From assembly GCF_902502825.2 (NCBI RefSeq), contig NZ_LR723673.1, positions 62,001 to 126,000 on the forward strand: a stretch of 64,000 nt of DNA, read 5' to 3'. The notes under the pieces were generated by a model. The model did not search any database, was not told the origin of the DNA, and saw only the letters and a program-made list of their open reading frames with translations. Shown here piece after piece: positions 44,174-52,628 of the stretch. Position 1 is the first letter of the stretch. Each line of letters begins with the position of its first letter. Source of the stretch: Pseudorhizobium flavum (GTDB taxonomy: Bacteria; Pseudomonadota; Alphaproteobacteria; Rhizobiales; Rhizobiaceae). A program made the position numbers and the translations under genes.

Positions 44174-45418
44174 ATGCAAACGGGAGATGTGACGACGCCC
44201 TTTGGGCGGCGGTCGATGTCGCTTGCCCTGGTCAAAAGACAGATGGCGATCAAGGATCCGGATCACAACACGCGGATTGAAAAGTGGAAAGTGTTTCGCG
44301 ATGTCTGCGAGGCGCGAGAACGCCTTGGAGTTCAGGATCGGGCCTTGGCCGTTCTCGATGCTCTCCTGACGTTTTACCCGCACGGGGAGCTCGATTCGAG
44401 CAGCGGGCTTGTCGTTTTCCCCTCCAATGCGCAGCTATCCGTTCGCGCTCATGGAATCACGGAAAGCACACTCAGGCGGCAACTCGCGGCACTCGTCGAG
44501 GCCGGGCTCATCTTGCGCCGCGATAGCCCCAACGGGAAGCGGTACGCACATCGCAGTCGTGATGGTGAAGTAGAGCAGGCCTATGGCTTCGATCTGACTC
44601 CTCTTCTGGCTCGCGCCCATGAGCTTGCGCAAATCGCACAGGATGTCGTTGCGGAGCGAACACGGTTCCGTCGGACAAAAGAAGCTCTTACGATCTGCCG
44701 GCGAGACGTGCGCAAGCTCATCTCAGCTGCGGTGGAGGAGGGCGCGCCCGGCAACTGGGGGCAGGTAGAAGCGGTCTATGTCGACATTCTTGCGCGCCTG
44801 CCACGCTATCCGGAGAGGGGACAGCTCGAACTCGCACTTGATGAAATGCAATTGCTTAGGGCAGAGATCCTCAACACCCTGGAAAACCAGCTAAAACCTG
44901 AGAATATGCACGGCAATGCCGTCCAGAATGACCGGCATATACAGAATTCAAATACCGAATCTATCTATGAATTTGAACCTAGCTCTGGACAAGAGCAGGG
45001 CGGAAACCCGGAGGATGATCGTCAGGCCAAGAGCGAAGCGAACGGGGGAGCGAAGGTCAAGCCAGAGCAAATAAAGGCCTTCCCACTTGGGATGGTACTT
45101 CGGGCCTGCCCGCAGATTTCCGACTATGGTCCCGGCGGACGTTTAGAAAACTGGCGCGAGCTCATGAAGGCCGCCGTCGTGGTGCGCTCGATGCTGGGCG
45201 TGAGCCCCTCGGCCTACGAGGAGGCGTGCAACGCGATGGGGCCGGAAAATGCCGCGGTGGCTATGGCCTGCATTCTTGAACGATCAAACTTTATAACATC
45301 TGCTGGCGGCTATCTTCGAGATCTCACCAGGCGCTCCGAGCGTGGGGAGTTTTCGCTTGGGCCGATGCTGATGGCTCTCATGAAAGCGAATGACCCGGGA
45401 AATCGAAGGACTGCTTGA
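44174..45418 (+). CDS. repC: plasmid replication initiator RepC
   Basis: This 414-residue replication initiator has the RepC N-terminal domain (ARERLGVQDRALAVLDALLTF, FPSNAQLSVRAHGITESTLRRQLAALVEAGLI, a winged-helix core). A variable AT-rich middle encodes NTESIYEFEPSSG, and the C-terminal RepC domain follows (FPLGMVLRACPQISDYGPGG ... ITSAGGYLRDLTRR). It initiates replication at the origin inside its own gene. Its translation is checked by the antisense RNA encoded just upstream. Confidence 0.97.
   Translation: MQTGDVTTPFGRRSMSLALVKRQMAIKDPDHNTRIEKWKVFRDVCEARERLGVQDRALAVLDALLTFYPHGELDSSSGLVVFPSNAQLSVRAHGITESTLRRQLAALVEAGLILRRDSPNGKRYAHRSRDGEVEQAYGFDLTPLLARAHELAQIAQDVVAERTRFRRTKEALTICRRDVRKLISAAVEEGAPGNWGQVEAVYVDILARLPRYPERGQLELALDEMQLLRAEILNTLENQLKPENMHGNAVQNDRHIQNSNTESIYEFEPSSGQEQGGNPEDDRQAKSEANGGAKVKPEQIKAFPLGMVLRACPQISDYGPGGRLENWRELMKAAVVVRSMLGVSPSAYEEACNAMGPENAAVAMACILERSNFITSAGGYLRDLTRRSERGEFSLGPMLMALMKANDPGNRRTA
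44881..44985. other. AT-rich segment within repC, probable oriV
   Basis: A stretch of about 100 bp inside repC is clearly richer in A and T than the rest of the cassette. In repABC plasmids the origin lies in such a segment within repC. I assign it by position and composition only. Confidence 0.6.
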
Positions 45419-45475
45419 CGGCAGTGAGGCGAGACGGGTGAAGGAAATCGCCCACGGGCTCTCTGGGGACACGCG

Positions 45476-45495
45476 ACTTGTCAGCCGTTTTTTTC
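45476..45495. repeat. 20-bp direct repeat, copy 2 (after repC)
   Basis: Identical to 42941-42960, including the run of seven T. It lies 57 bases after the repC stop. Confidence 0.7.
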
Positions 45496-45562
45496 CATGG
45501 TTTTGTCAAACGATACAGTGAGTTACCACTGTTGAACGCCAGATTTTCGAGGGAAGGGGAGA

Positions 45563-46588
45563 ATGATGAGAGAACGTGACGAGCATACCAGTCCATCGGA
45601 ACGTTCGTCATCTACAGCCCCGGCGACGGTAGAGGATGAGAGGTGGGGTAAAGCTGCGGGGGCGATTGAGACCGCAGTGGAGAATGCTGTGGCGCAAGGC
45701 CGCCGCAGGCGCGCGAAGATTGAGCGAGAGAGGGCCAAAGCGCACGCCAATGCCGCCGATTATGAGCCGGGTATTGTGACCTTCATCGACGTTCTCGGCT
45801 TCCGTGCGATGCTCACCAATCGATCGGCCGGTGACATTCATAACATCATCCTTTCACTGCGAGAGTTTACCACGCCTGAGGCCGAGCATTTTCATCGGAT
45901 GAAGGAGGTTCGTCTCTCCAGCCGATCATTCGTTGAGTCGGTTTCGGATGCTGTAGTGCGCGTTAGAGTCTTTAACACGCAGCACTCTGACGGAGCTTTT
46001 TTTCACGAGCTGCTTGATCTGCTCCATATACAAATCCAATGCATAAACCACGGAGTACTAATCAGAGCCGGGCTGGCAATAGGGAATGTTCATGTCGGCC
46101 TGAACGGAAGTGGCCCTGTATTTGGTCCTGCAATGGTTCGCGCATATGACATTGAAAGTGGGGAGGCGATCTATCCTCGCATCGTCGTAGACGACGCGGC
46201 TTACGAACAGTTCCTTTCCGACGCTCGTCTTCACAACGAGGACCACGAACTGGAGGAAGAGGTCGAGTATGTGAATCGACTTTTGCGCACTGGGGAGGAT
46301 GGGACACGCTTTGTCGACTATCTCGGAGCGAGCGAGGATGAGCATGATGCATTTGAGGACTACATTGGGTTCTTGGGGAGGCATGCTGCGCTAATTCGGC
46401 AGAACCTAGCAGAGATCAGCAAGTCTACGATCAGACGGAAGTATTTTTGGCTCGGAAGGTATCATAACAGCGTCGTCTCCCAAATACGTTTGCGGTTTGA
46501 AGCTGGCGAGCTGTCAGCGCGGAACTTCCTGGCACTGACAGGGAGAGAGGCGGCTGACGTCCTCGACGAACTCATTGTGAATTTCTAA
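45563..46588 (+). CDS. class III nucleotidyl-cyclase-like protein of unknown role
   Basis: This 341-residue protein has a charged N-terminal coil (residues 1-65), then a cyclase-like domain: GIVTFIDVLGFRAML with the first metal Asp, FVESVSDAVVRVRV with the second, and HGVLIRAGLAIGNVHVG. Next comes VFGPAMVRAYDIESGEAIYPRIVVDD, which stands in for the family's VNxAARLE segment. The Asn and Arg that stabilise the transition state in classical cyclases are absent there. Divergent cyclases of this kind include those of Pycsar defence systems, but I see no adjacent effector with TIR or membrane domain. Function is unknown. GGGGAG lies about four bases before ATGATG. Confidence 0.65.
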   Translation: MMRERDEHTSPSERSSSTAPATVEDERWGKAAGAIETAVENAVAQGRRRRAKIERERAKAHANAADYEPGIVTFIDVLGFRAMLTNRSAGDIHNIILSLREFTTPEAEHFHRMKEVRLSSRSFVESVSDAVVRVRVFNTQHSDGAFFHELLDLLHIQIQCINHGVLIRAGLAIGNVHVGLNGSGPVFGPAMVRAYDIESGEAIYPRIVVDDAAYEQFLSDARLHNEDHELEEEVEYVNRLLRTGEDGTRFVDYLGASEDEHDAFEDYIGFLGRHAALIRQNLAEISKSTIRRKYFWLGRYHNSVVSQIRLRFEAGELSARNFLALTGREAADVLDELIVNF

Positions 46589-46749
46589 GTGGGCAAATGG
46601 CAGGCGGCTGTTGAGGCGTGCCATAATGGTCGCCTGATGTTGAGGACGAAATAGTCGCAAGAACTCTGTTTGAGCACAGCGGGTTATGCTTCTTCCTTTC
46701 TGCTATATGGCCTGGGTGAAGAACGATGCGGGACGTGATCCCGGCAACC

Positions 46750-47040
46750 CGCCTGCTGCCAGAGACCAGGCCTGCAGATAGGCAAAGTCGGAGGTGAAGG
46801 CGCGTGAGATGTATTCAGTTATGCCCTCCATGACCACGTGGAGCAGTGTCTCGGCATTCTGGTCGTTTAACATTTAGGCCAGCTCGTCTTGATCTGAGTA
46901 CTCAGCAGCACTGAGGTGCATCGTGTAGAGCTTATTGGCTCGGCGATCGACGGCAGTGTTTGTACCCGTTGGCAAAACCTCCGGATCGACGTTTTGAAGA
47001 CCGAGCGGCCCTGGTTTTCGAGATTATTTCTCATTTCCGA
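46750..47040 (-). pseudogene. decayed copy of the 5' end of the tyrosine recombinase gene
   Basis: This stretch is visibly similar to 49480-49770 in the same orientation. The segment GACCAGGCCTGCAGATAGGC is identical, as is CGGCGATCGAC. It covers the first 75 or so codons and the upstream leader of the recombinase gene at 48554-49702. Insertions, deletions and stops remove any reading frame. Its presence gives the recombinase-hypothetical block a direct-repeat-like border. Confidence 0.8.
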
Positions 47041-47146
47041 CGAAATACCTTAACCCTTGACCCATAACATCATGCCCGTTGGATCGGGCTTCACGCCGCG
47101 CCACATCCGTAAATGCCACAACCCGGGGCCCCTGTTGCCAAACGAC

Positions 47147-48286
47147 ATGCAGTCCTTCATCGATGAGTTTCTCGGAGTTCAGCGACGCGATCTCAAGGAC
47201 GAGGTTACGAACGGCGAGGACAGGGTCGCGTTCATTCCGAAATTGACAGGCCCGATCAGCGCTACCGATCTGTGCCGGATCTTTGTCGCGGAGGTCGTGA
47301 AGGCAGGTTACCGGGCTCTCCAAATGCCAGGATTTCCGGCGGAAGAAGTACTTGTCCTTGTTGACAAAAAGGGTCGTCTCTCGATTTGGGCAAACCGCGA
47401 TCTTCGTCAAGAAACGTGTCGGGGCGCCTTCATTGCATTCATGAACCTCTGCTCTTCGCGGCCGCCTGTCGCAAATGTCGATGGCCGGTATCATGTGGAC
47501 CATGCCTTCAACAAGGCAAGGGTTACCAATCCATTCGACGACGCTGAAGCCGAGGCCCCAGTCGTTGACGCCACCATTCTGTCGTCCGGCTACCTGCGAC
47601 TTTTTCTGATCAACGGATATGTGAATTACAAGTATGGTTTCGGCATAGAGGCGCGACGCAGTCGAGAGGGCCGCCAAGCCGGCGGTTTCCGTATTGCATC
47701 ATGGATGGTGCTGTTGAAGGTTTCCGAGTTTTTGCCCCCGGGTCCTGAAATGGACTTCAATGTCGCGGTCGACCATCTGATTCAGACATATGGGGAGTTC
47801 AATCTGGAACGACCGGCACTCCTAGAGTCAGTGAAGAGAGAAATGAGACAGGGCGAAAGCCGACACTTGGCCCTGAATGAGTGGTACGCCACGCCACAAA
47901 CTGAGGAAGACGCATATCTCTATCTCAATACCCACAAGTTCTCGCGGTCGCGCTTTGCGCGCTTGATCCGCGCGTGGTTTGATTGGACCATCTACAGGGT
48001 CCTGACAGACGGGGAGGAGGAGTTGGCGCTGCGCATAGAGCGCAGCGACTGTTTTTACCTTCTTGCGAGTCCATATCGCGTCGTCTGGAACCCTGAAATC
48101 GTGCAGCAAAGTGATGAGAATCAATTCAGGGCGTCAGAGACGAATGACCTCTATGAGGACGTGATGCCCTACATTAATCTGATTAGATACGGTCGAGACG
48201 ACGTATGCCGTAAGATTCGACCATCTGGTGGATGGGAGAATCGGGTTATCGCGATTTTGCATGGGCACGACCAGCGCGTGGGCTAA
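47147..48286 (+). CDS. hypothetical protein
   Basis: This protein of about 379 residues has no family I recognise. It looks soluble and mixed alpha/beta: QSFIDEFLGVQRRDLKDEV at the start, then AGYRALQMPGFPAEEVLVLVDKKGRLSIWANRDL. A later helical part is rich in Trp, Tyr and Arg (SRFARLIRAWFDWTIYRVL). No signal peptide, membrane span, Walker motif or nuclease signature is evident. The frame is open from a TTG at 47057 and an ATG at 47072; I use the ATG at 47147 because the first residues look unstructured, but all three starts are possible. It lies between the recombinase remnant and the intact recombinase. Confidence 0.6.
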   Translation: MQSFIDEFLGVQRRDLKDEVTNGEDRVAFIPKLTGPISATDLCRIFVAEVVKAGYRALQMPGFPAEEVLVLVDKKGRLSIWANRDLRQETCRGAFIAFMNLCSSRPPVANVDGRYHVDHAFNKARVTNPFDDAEAEAPVVDATILSSGYLRLFLINGYVNYKYGFGIEARRSREGRQAGGFRIASWMVLLKVSEFLPPGPEMDFNVAVDHLIQTYGEFNLERPALLESVKREMRQGESRHLALNEWYATPQTEEDAYLYLNTHKFSRSRFARLIRAWFDWTIYRVLTDGEEELALRIERSDCFYLLASPYRVVWNPEIVQQSDENQFRASETNDLYEDVMPYINLIRYGRDDVCRKIRPSGGWENRVIAILHGHDQRVG

Positions 48287-48553
48287 CCCCGGGCGCGATC
48301 AGCAAGGCCTGCCAGATGAGTTGGTGTTTGATCGTTGCTGACAAGAGAGGGGAGGGGGCTGTCGCCCAACACCTCTGGCGCGGAAACATCATGCCCAGCC
48401 GCCGTGCTGAGAGACGGCGCTGAGGTCCGTTCCTCGTGATTTTCGTTGTTTTGGTCGATGTTTTGGCCCATCTCATCTAAAGGACAAAGACTTCCGATAA
48501 TGCAATATTATCAGCTGTTTAGTGGTACTCCCTTTCAATCACGCCGATCCGGA

Positions 48554-49702
48554 TCAAAGCAATCTAGCCGCCCGACCACTCCGACGTGCTGCGTTGTTAT
48601 AGTAGCTTGAGGCTTGTTGCACTGAGCGATGGCGCGACTGTTCCATGGCCTCTGGCAGCGGAACCCCCCTATTCGCAGCCTCGGTTAGATATCCCGATCG
48701 GAGTCCGTGTGCCGAAAACTCCCCCGGATCCAACCCAGCCATCTCCACCCGCTGCTTGACGATCTGGTTGACCGCACTCGGCTCTAGTGCCCGCTTCGAA
48801 ACATTGCCCCAACGATCGATCTTCCGAAAAATGCTCCCGCGTCCAATTTTCGCCGCAGCCATCCATACGTTCAACGCATCCACCGGCCGACCAGTCAGGT
48901 AGACGACCTCATCGTGTTTGGAGTCAGACGTTTTGGTGCGACCCAGATGAATGGCGAGTGACGGTAGGGGAGGGCCGCCCTCGACAGTGATTGGCGGCTC
49001 AACCGTGAGCTGCTCCCTGCGCAGCCCGGCAATCTCGCTGCGACGGCGGCCGCCAGACGCAAACGCCACCATCAGGATGGCCCGGTCGCGGATATCCCGC
49101 AGACTGTCCGTGCTGCACGTGGCGAGCAGCTTGGCCAGGACGTCGCCAGTCACCGCCTTGGCGCTCTTGCGTTTCCGTGGCCGCGGTGTGGCGCGGACGG
49201 CGAGGCGTATCGCCGATTTCAGGGAGGGCGCGGAGAACACGCCGGTAAGCCCGCGCCATTTCGTCAGCGTCGACCAACTGGCAAGCCGCCGGCGCACCGT
49301 ATCGGGCGCATGTGGCCCGGACGAACGAAGAAAGCGTTGATCGCGCAGGCTCTGCTCGACAGTAGCCGGCATTCCGTGGTGGGGATCAATGTCACGCTGG
49401 TCGGGCTGCCACAAATGGTGGGCGACAAATTTCAGCAACAGAGCTTCAGGCGCCGGCCAGGGCAGGGAGGAGCCGGTGGCAGCCAACGACCAGGCCTGCA
49501 GATAGGCAAGGTCGGAGGTGAGTGCGCGCAGCCTGTTTTCGCCCATGCCTTCGTTGACCAGATGGCGCAGCGTTTCAATGTCCTGGTCGGTGAGCAGTTC
49601 GGCAAGCTCATCGCGCCGGTCGATCGGCAGCACGCTGGCAATGGTATCGAGCCCTTCGGCACGGCGATCGACTGCGGTCGTGGAAATGGACGGTTTGGCC
49701 AA
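48554..49702 (-). CDS. tyrosine recombinase / integrase
   Basis: This 382-residue phage-integrase-family protein has an N-terminal SAM-like core-binding domain (residues about 20-150) and a catalytic domain with the Arg of ASGGRRRSEIAGL, the His and Arg of FSAHGLRSGYLTEA, the His of SRHRSVQQAS and the nucleophile Tyr of SYYNNAARR. All five key positions appear present. Such recombinases resolve plasmid multimers or integrate mobile elements. A degraded copy of its 5' end lies 2.7 kb to the left, in the same orientation. It is divergent from the gene at 49905. Confidence 0.92.
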   Translation of the reverse strand: MAKPSISTTAVDRRAEGLDTIASVLPIDRRDELAELLTDQDIETLRHLVNEGMGENRLRALTSDLAYLQAWSLAATGSSLPWPAPEALLLKFVAHHLWQPDQRDIDPHHGMPATVEQSLRDQRFLRSSGPHAPDTVRRRLASWSTLTKWRGLTGVFSAPSLKSAIRLAVRATPRPRKRKSAKAVTGDVLAKLLATCSTDSLRDIRDRAILMVAFASGGRRRSEIAGLRREQLTVEPPITVEGGPPLPSLAIHLGRTKTSDSKHDEVVYLTGRPVDALNVWMAAAKIGRGSIFRKIDRWGNVSKRALEPSAVNQIVKQRVEMAGLDPGEFSAHGLRSGYLTEAANRGVPLPEAMEQSRHRSVQQASSYYNNAARRSGRAARLL

Positions 49703-49904
49703 AAGAACGAGACTCCGGATCGGCGGCTTTTAACGGCCGAGCGGCCGTGGATTTACCGGATTCTTTCTGATTTGCGACTCGAGATCAATCACCTCCGATA
49801 AGCATTACTTATCGGCGGCCAGGCGTGGCCTGGAGCATTCTATCCAGTGGCGAACCCGAACCCCGAACTAGCTTTCGCTTAGCGAATCATTTACCATAAG
49901 ATCA

Positions 49905-51074
49905 ATGGCTTACAATCTATCCAAATTGCCCATCCCAACCCTGCTGAAACCCGTCGCCGACGCGGGCAGCGCCTTCGCCCGCCTCGACGAACGCATCGCC
50001 CGCTCGCCGGTCGGAGGCGGCTTCCTCGAGCGCACCCAATATGCCGACGCCTGCGCCTCGCTGTGGATCGATGGCGAACTCGTCCACCTCGAAGACCTCG
50101 TCCTCCACGACAGCCTTCGCGATATCCGCACCCCCACCCACGAACTCACCATCGCCCGCGACGTGCTGCGCACCCGTCGACGCATCGTGTCACAGCCGCC
50201 CGCCTGGGCACTCTCAGAAGACGGCCTGCGCAGCCTCCGCCAGACCCGGCCCGGGCAGGCGTGGCCTGCTGCATCTTTGGGAGATGGGGGCGCCGGTGTG
50301 GCCGACGAAGCCGCGACGGGTGAGGTTGCCGACGGGCCAGGGCTCGCTGAAGGGGACGGGGAGGCTGGTGAGGATATCCTGGATGCCGAGCTCGCCGCCA
50401 TCGATGCACTGTTGGCCCGTTCGGAAGCGGTGATCGAACAGGCCAGGAAGCCGGGCCCCGCGAAAAGCGCTCCCGGTCCCGCTCCCGGCCGGGAGCGGGA
50501 CCCGTTGGTCTATGATCTTGATTGGGATGAGGATGCGCGGCTGGAGGAATGGCGCGCCATGCTGCGCGGGGCACAAGAATTTCCGGCGGTGCTGCAGGCG
50601 ATCATTGCGCTCGACGCCTGGAACGAGATTGCCGTCCTGCAGCACGCCGGCTGGATGGGCCGGCTGCTGGCCGCATCCATCCTGCGCCACGGTGGTGTCA
50701 CATCAGGTGGTCACCTCGCGGCCATCAATCTCGGCCTGAAAACCATCCCGGTTGATCGCCGCCGCCATCGCCACCGCGAAACCCGGCTGCTGGCCATCGC
50801 CCAGGGTTTTATCGCGGCCGCCGAGATCGGTCTCAAGGAGCATGACCGGCTGGCGCTGGCGCGGCAGATGATGGAACGCAAGCTGGCTGGAAGACGAACC
50901 TCGTCAAAGCTGCCGGAGCTGGTCGAGCTGGTGATGGCAAAACCGCTGGTGTCGGCGGGGATGGTGGCAAAAACGCTCGAGGTGACGCCGCAAGGAGCGC
51001 GGCGGATCGTGTTGGAGCTCGGCTTGAGGGAGATGACGGGGAGGGGGAGGTTTCGGGCGTGGGGGATTTTGTAG
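49905..51074 (+). CDS. RHE_PE00001-like protein (DUF1612 / HTH)
   Basis: This 389-residue protein has the opening typical of a rhizobial plasmid family: LARLDERIARSPVGGGFLER-like start, YADACASLWIDGELVHLEDLVLHD and PTHELTIARDVLRTRRRI. A variable acidic linker (about residues 120-170) follows, then the C-terminal part with GRLLAASILRHGGVTSGGHLAAINLGLK. The end VAKTLEVTPQGARRIVLELGLREMTGRGRFRAWGIL is a helix-turn-helix. Function unknown, probably DNA-binding. Genes of this family often lie near repABC. No strong Shine-Dalgarno is seen before the ATG. Confidence 0.8.
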   Translation: MAYNLSKLPIPTLLKPVADAGSAFARLDERIARSPVGGGFLERTQYADACASLWIDGELVHLEDLVLHDSLRDIRTPTHELTIARDVLRTRRRIVSQPPAWALSEDGLRSLRQTRPGQAWPAASLGDGGAGVADEAATGEVADGPGLAEGDGEAGEDILDAELAAIDALLARSEAVIEQARKPGPAKSAPGPAPGRERDPLVYDLDWDEDARLEEWRAMLRGAQEFPAVLQAIIALDAWNEIAVLQHAGWMGRLLAASILRHGGVTSGGHLAAINLGLKTIPVDRRRHRHRETRLLAIAQGFIAAAEIGLKEHDRLALARQMMERKLAGRRTSSKLPELVELVMAKPLVSAGMVAKTLEVTPQGARRIVLELGLREMTGRGRFRAWGIL

Positions 51075-51257
51075 GGCACTCTGGCCATTGCCGCTTGACC
51101 GAAGCCCGTCAGACGTTTCCGGCCATTGCTATCCGTTGGTGAAAATGGAGCGATCGTGCGACCGTAGCGTTGCACCATACAGTTTACATCACATATATCT
51201 GTTCATCTCCTGGGTGTCTCTGCTAGCCGCCCTCTCATCAAAACGAAGGATGGTATT

Positions 51258-52133
51258 TTGCCACCGCCGCGGCCATTCACCTATCTTGATGGTCGGCAAC
51301 GATGGCCGGCCGAGCAAGGCTATTTTCTTTTCGTGAGCCGTGAGCGCTTTCAGGCGCTGGAAGATGGCCGTCGGGTAACCGATTTTTGCAGCCAGAGCAT
51401 TGGCGAACTATCTGCCGGAGCCAAGCGCAAGCCCATGATATGCTTTTCGGGTTCCAGGAAGGGCGGAATTACACACATTGCCCGAGCCGAGGTGAGATAC
51501 GGCGCGGAATCCGGTCGCGATAGATTGGATATGTGGAACCACAAAGAGCTTCCACACGCGCTGCGCGTTTCGGCTATCAAAAAGGAGTTGACCGGACCTC
51601 AGGCCTGGCGCGCGCGCAAGGCTCTCGACGGAGGTCCGTGTTCTCCGGCCGCCTTTAAGGCGATGATGAACGCGCTGAAGAAGGCCGACCCGAAAATTTT
51701 TAATATTGCCAACAAGCTTATCGATCGGCGACCGCCTCCATCAGACCCGGATCCTACCGCCGCCAAGCAAAATTGGGCCTATCAACGTGACGCGGTCACG
51801 ACTGCCCTAGAGATTGCGCGTCTTCCGAGGGAGCTGTTTCGCTCACCGGCACAGCTGGCCGAAGGCAAAAAAACCCCGAAATCGGTGTTCGAAAACGACA
51901 AGGAAATGAAGAGTATCGAAGATATTCTTGTCCTGCGGGACGCAACGATCAGGGATCCAGACTGGCAGTTTGTCATTGAGCATCGCTATCCCGCCAAGAC
52001 CTTCGAGAACGGTGCGACGAAGCTCACCGTTGTGCTCGCCAATAAGCTGGAGCTCGAAAAGCAGCTCGGTGTTGATCTGATTTACGTCAATGAAACCCTC
52101 AACGCCGTCGTCTTCGTCCAATACAAGACCTGA
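51258..52133 (+). CDS. hypothetical protein, probably 3'-truncated
   Basis: This 291-residue protein of unknown family has an uncertain start; TTG at 51258 is the first standard-type start in a frame that stays open further upstream. It contains MICFSGSRKGGITHIARAEV and KNWAYQRDAVTTALEIARL-like helices. It ends LGVDLIYVNETLNAVVFVQYKT, where the chain stops right after a beta-strand pattern that looks unfinished. This suggests loss of a C-terminal domain, perhaps linked to the nearby Tn3-type insertion. No membrane or signal segment is present. Confidence 0.5.
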   Translation: MPPPRPFTYLDGRQRWPAEQGYFLFVSRERFQALEDGRRVTDFCSQSIGELSAGAKRKPMICFSGSRKGGITHIARAEVRYGAESGRDRLDMWNHKELPHALRVSAIKKELTGPQAWRARKALDGGPCSPAAFKAMMNALKKADPKIFNIANKLIDRRPPPSDPDPTAAKQNWAYQRDAVTTALEIARLPRELFRSPAQLAEGKKTPKSVFENDKEMKSIEDILVLRDATIRDPDWQFVIEHRYPAKTFENGATKLTVVLANKLELEKQLGVDLIYVNETLNAVVFVQYKT

Positions 52134-52590
52134 ATGTTCATCGCCGCTTGACGACGCCATTGCGCTTCGGCGTCGCTCTGCAGCATCGCCCAGCCAGCGG
52201 ATGCCTCGATGCAATAGGCAAGGATGATCGCAAGCGTAGAAAGATGGCAGTCTTTCCAAACAGGGACTGATGCCAGCTAAGCTGAGCGGGAGGAGCAGCC
52301 TCGTCTTCCATCTCCTCTTGGCGCTCGAAAACTCTCATCCGTCACCCCCTGACATGACACAGGGCTTATCAAGATGCTCTTAATGTTCAGTTTCAGGACC
52401 TTAAAATATTGTCCGGAAAACAGCCAATTCTGGCAAGCTGCGTTAAGTCTAAAATCGAAAACTGCCGGATCGTGCCAAAGAATATCTGCCGGTCAGGCGA
52501 TACGTCAGAAACGATGCGTATCTTAACGGCATTGGTTAGGCCCAATGAGCGGCGCGAGACGAACAACACCTTCCGGAGATGTCGTTACGT
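52134..52590. other. 457-bp gap before the Tn3-type element
   Basis: This stretch holds only short frames, for example a 66-codon minus-strand frame (52138-52338) with GGGGGTG upstream of its ATG but no recognisable domain. I see no other feature. It may be the remnant of the gene truncated at 52133. Confidence 0.4.
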
Positions 52591-52628
52591 GGGGTCAGAA
52601 CAAGAGCAGTCCGAAATCGTACGCTAAG
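52591..52628. repeat. 38-bp left terminal inverted repeat of Tn3-type element
   Basis: The sequence starts with GGGGTCAGAACAAGAG and ends with CGTACGCTAAG, the common Tn3-family terminal pattern. Confidence 0.85.

Noticed and set aside
45522..45537. GTTACCACTGTTGAAC as a possible parS site of the GTT-N10-AAC form
   Set aside because: Only the outer three bases are symmetric and the centre is not the expected GC palindrome, so the match is no better than chance.
51258..52133. Assignment of the truncated protein to a known defence family
   Set aside because: No nuclease, helicase, TIR or toxin motif could be identified by eye, so no function is claimed.
52138..52338. 66-codon minus-strand frame with a G-rich upstream stretch
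   Set aside because: No recognisable domain, biased composition and no supporting context; not reported as a gene.
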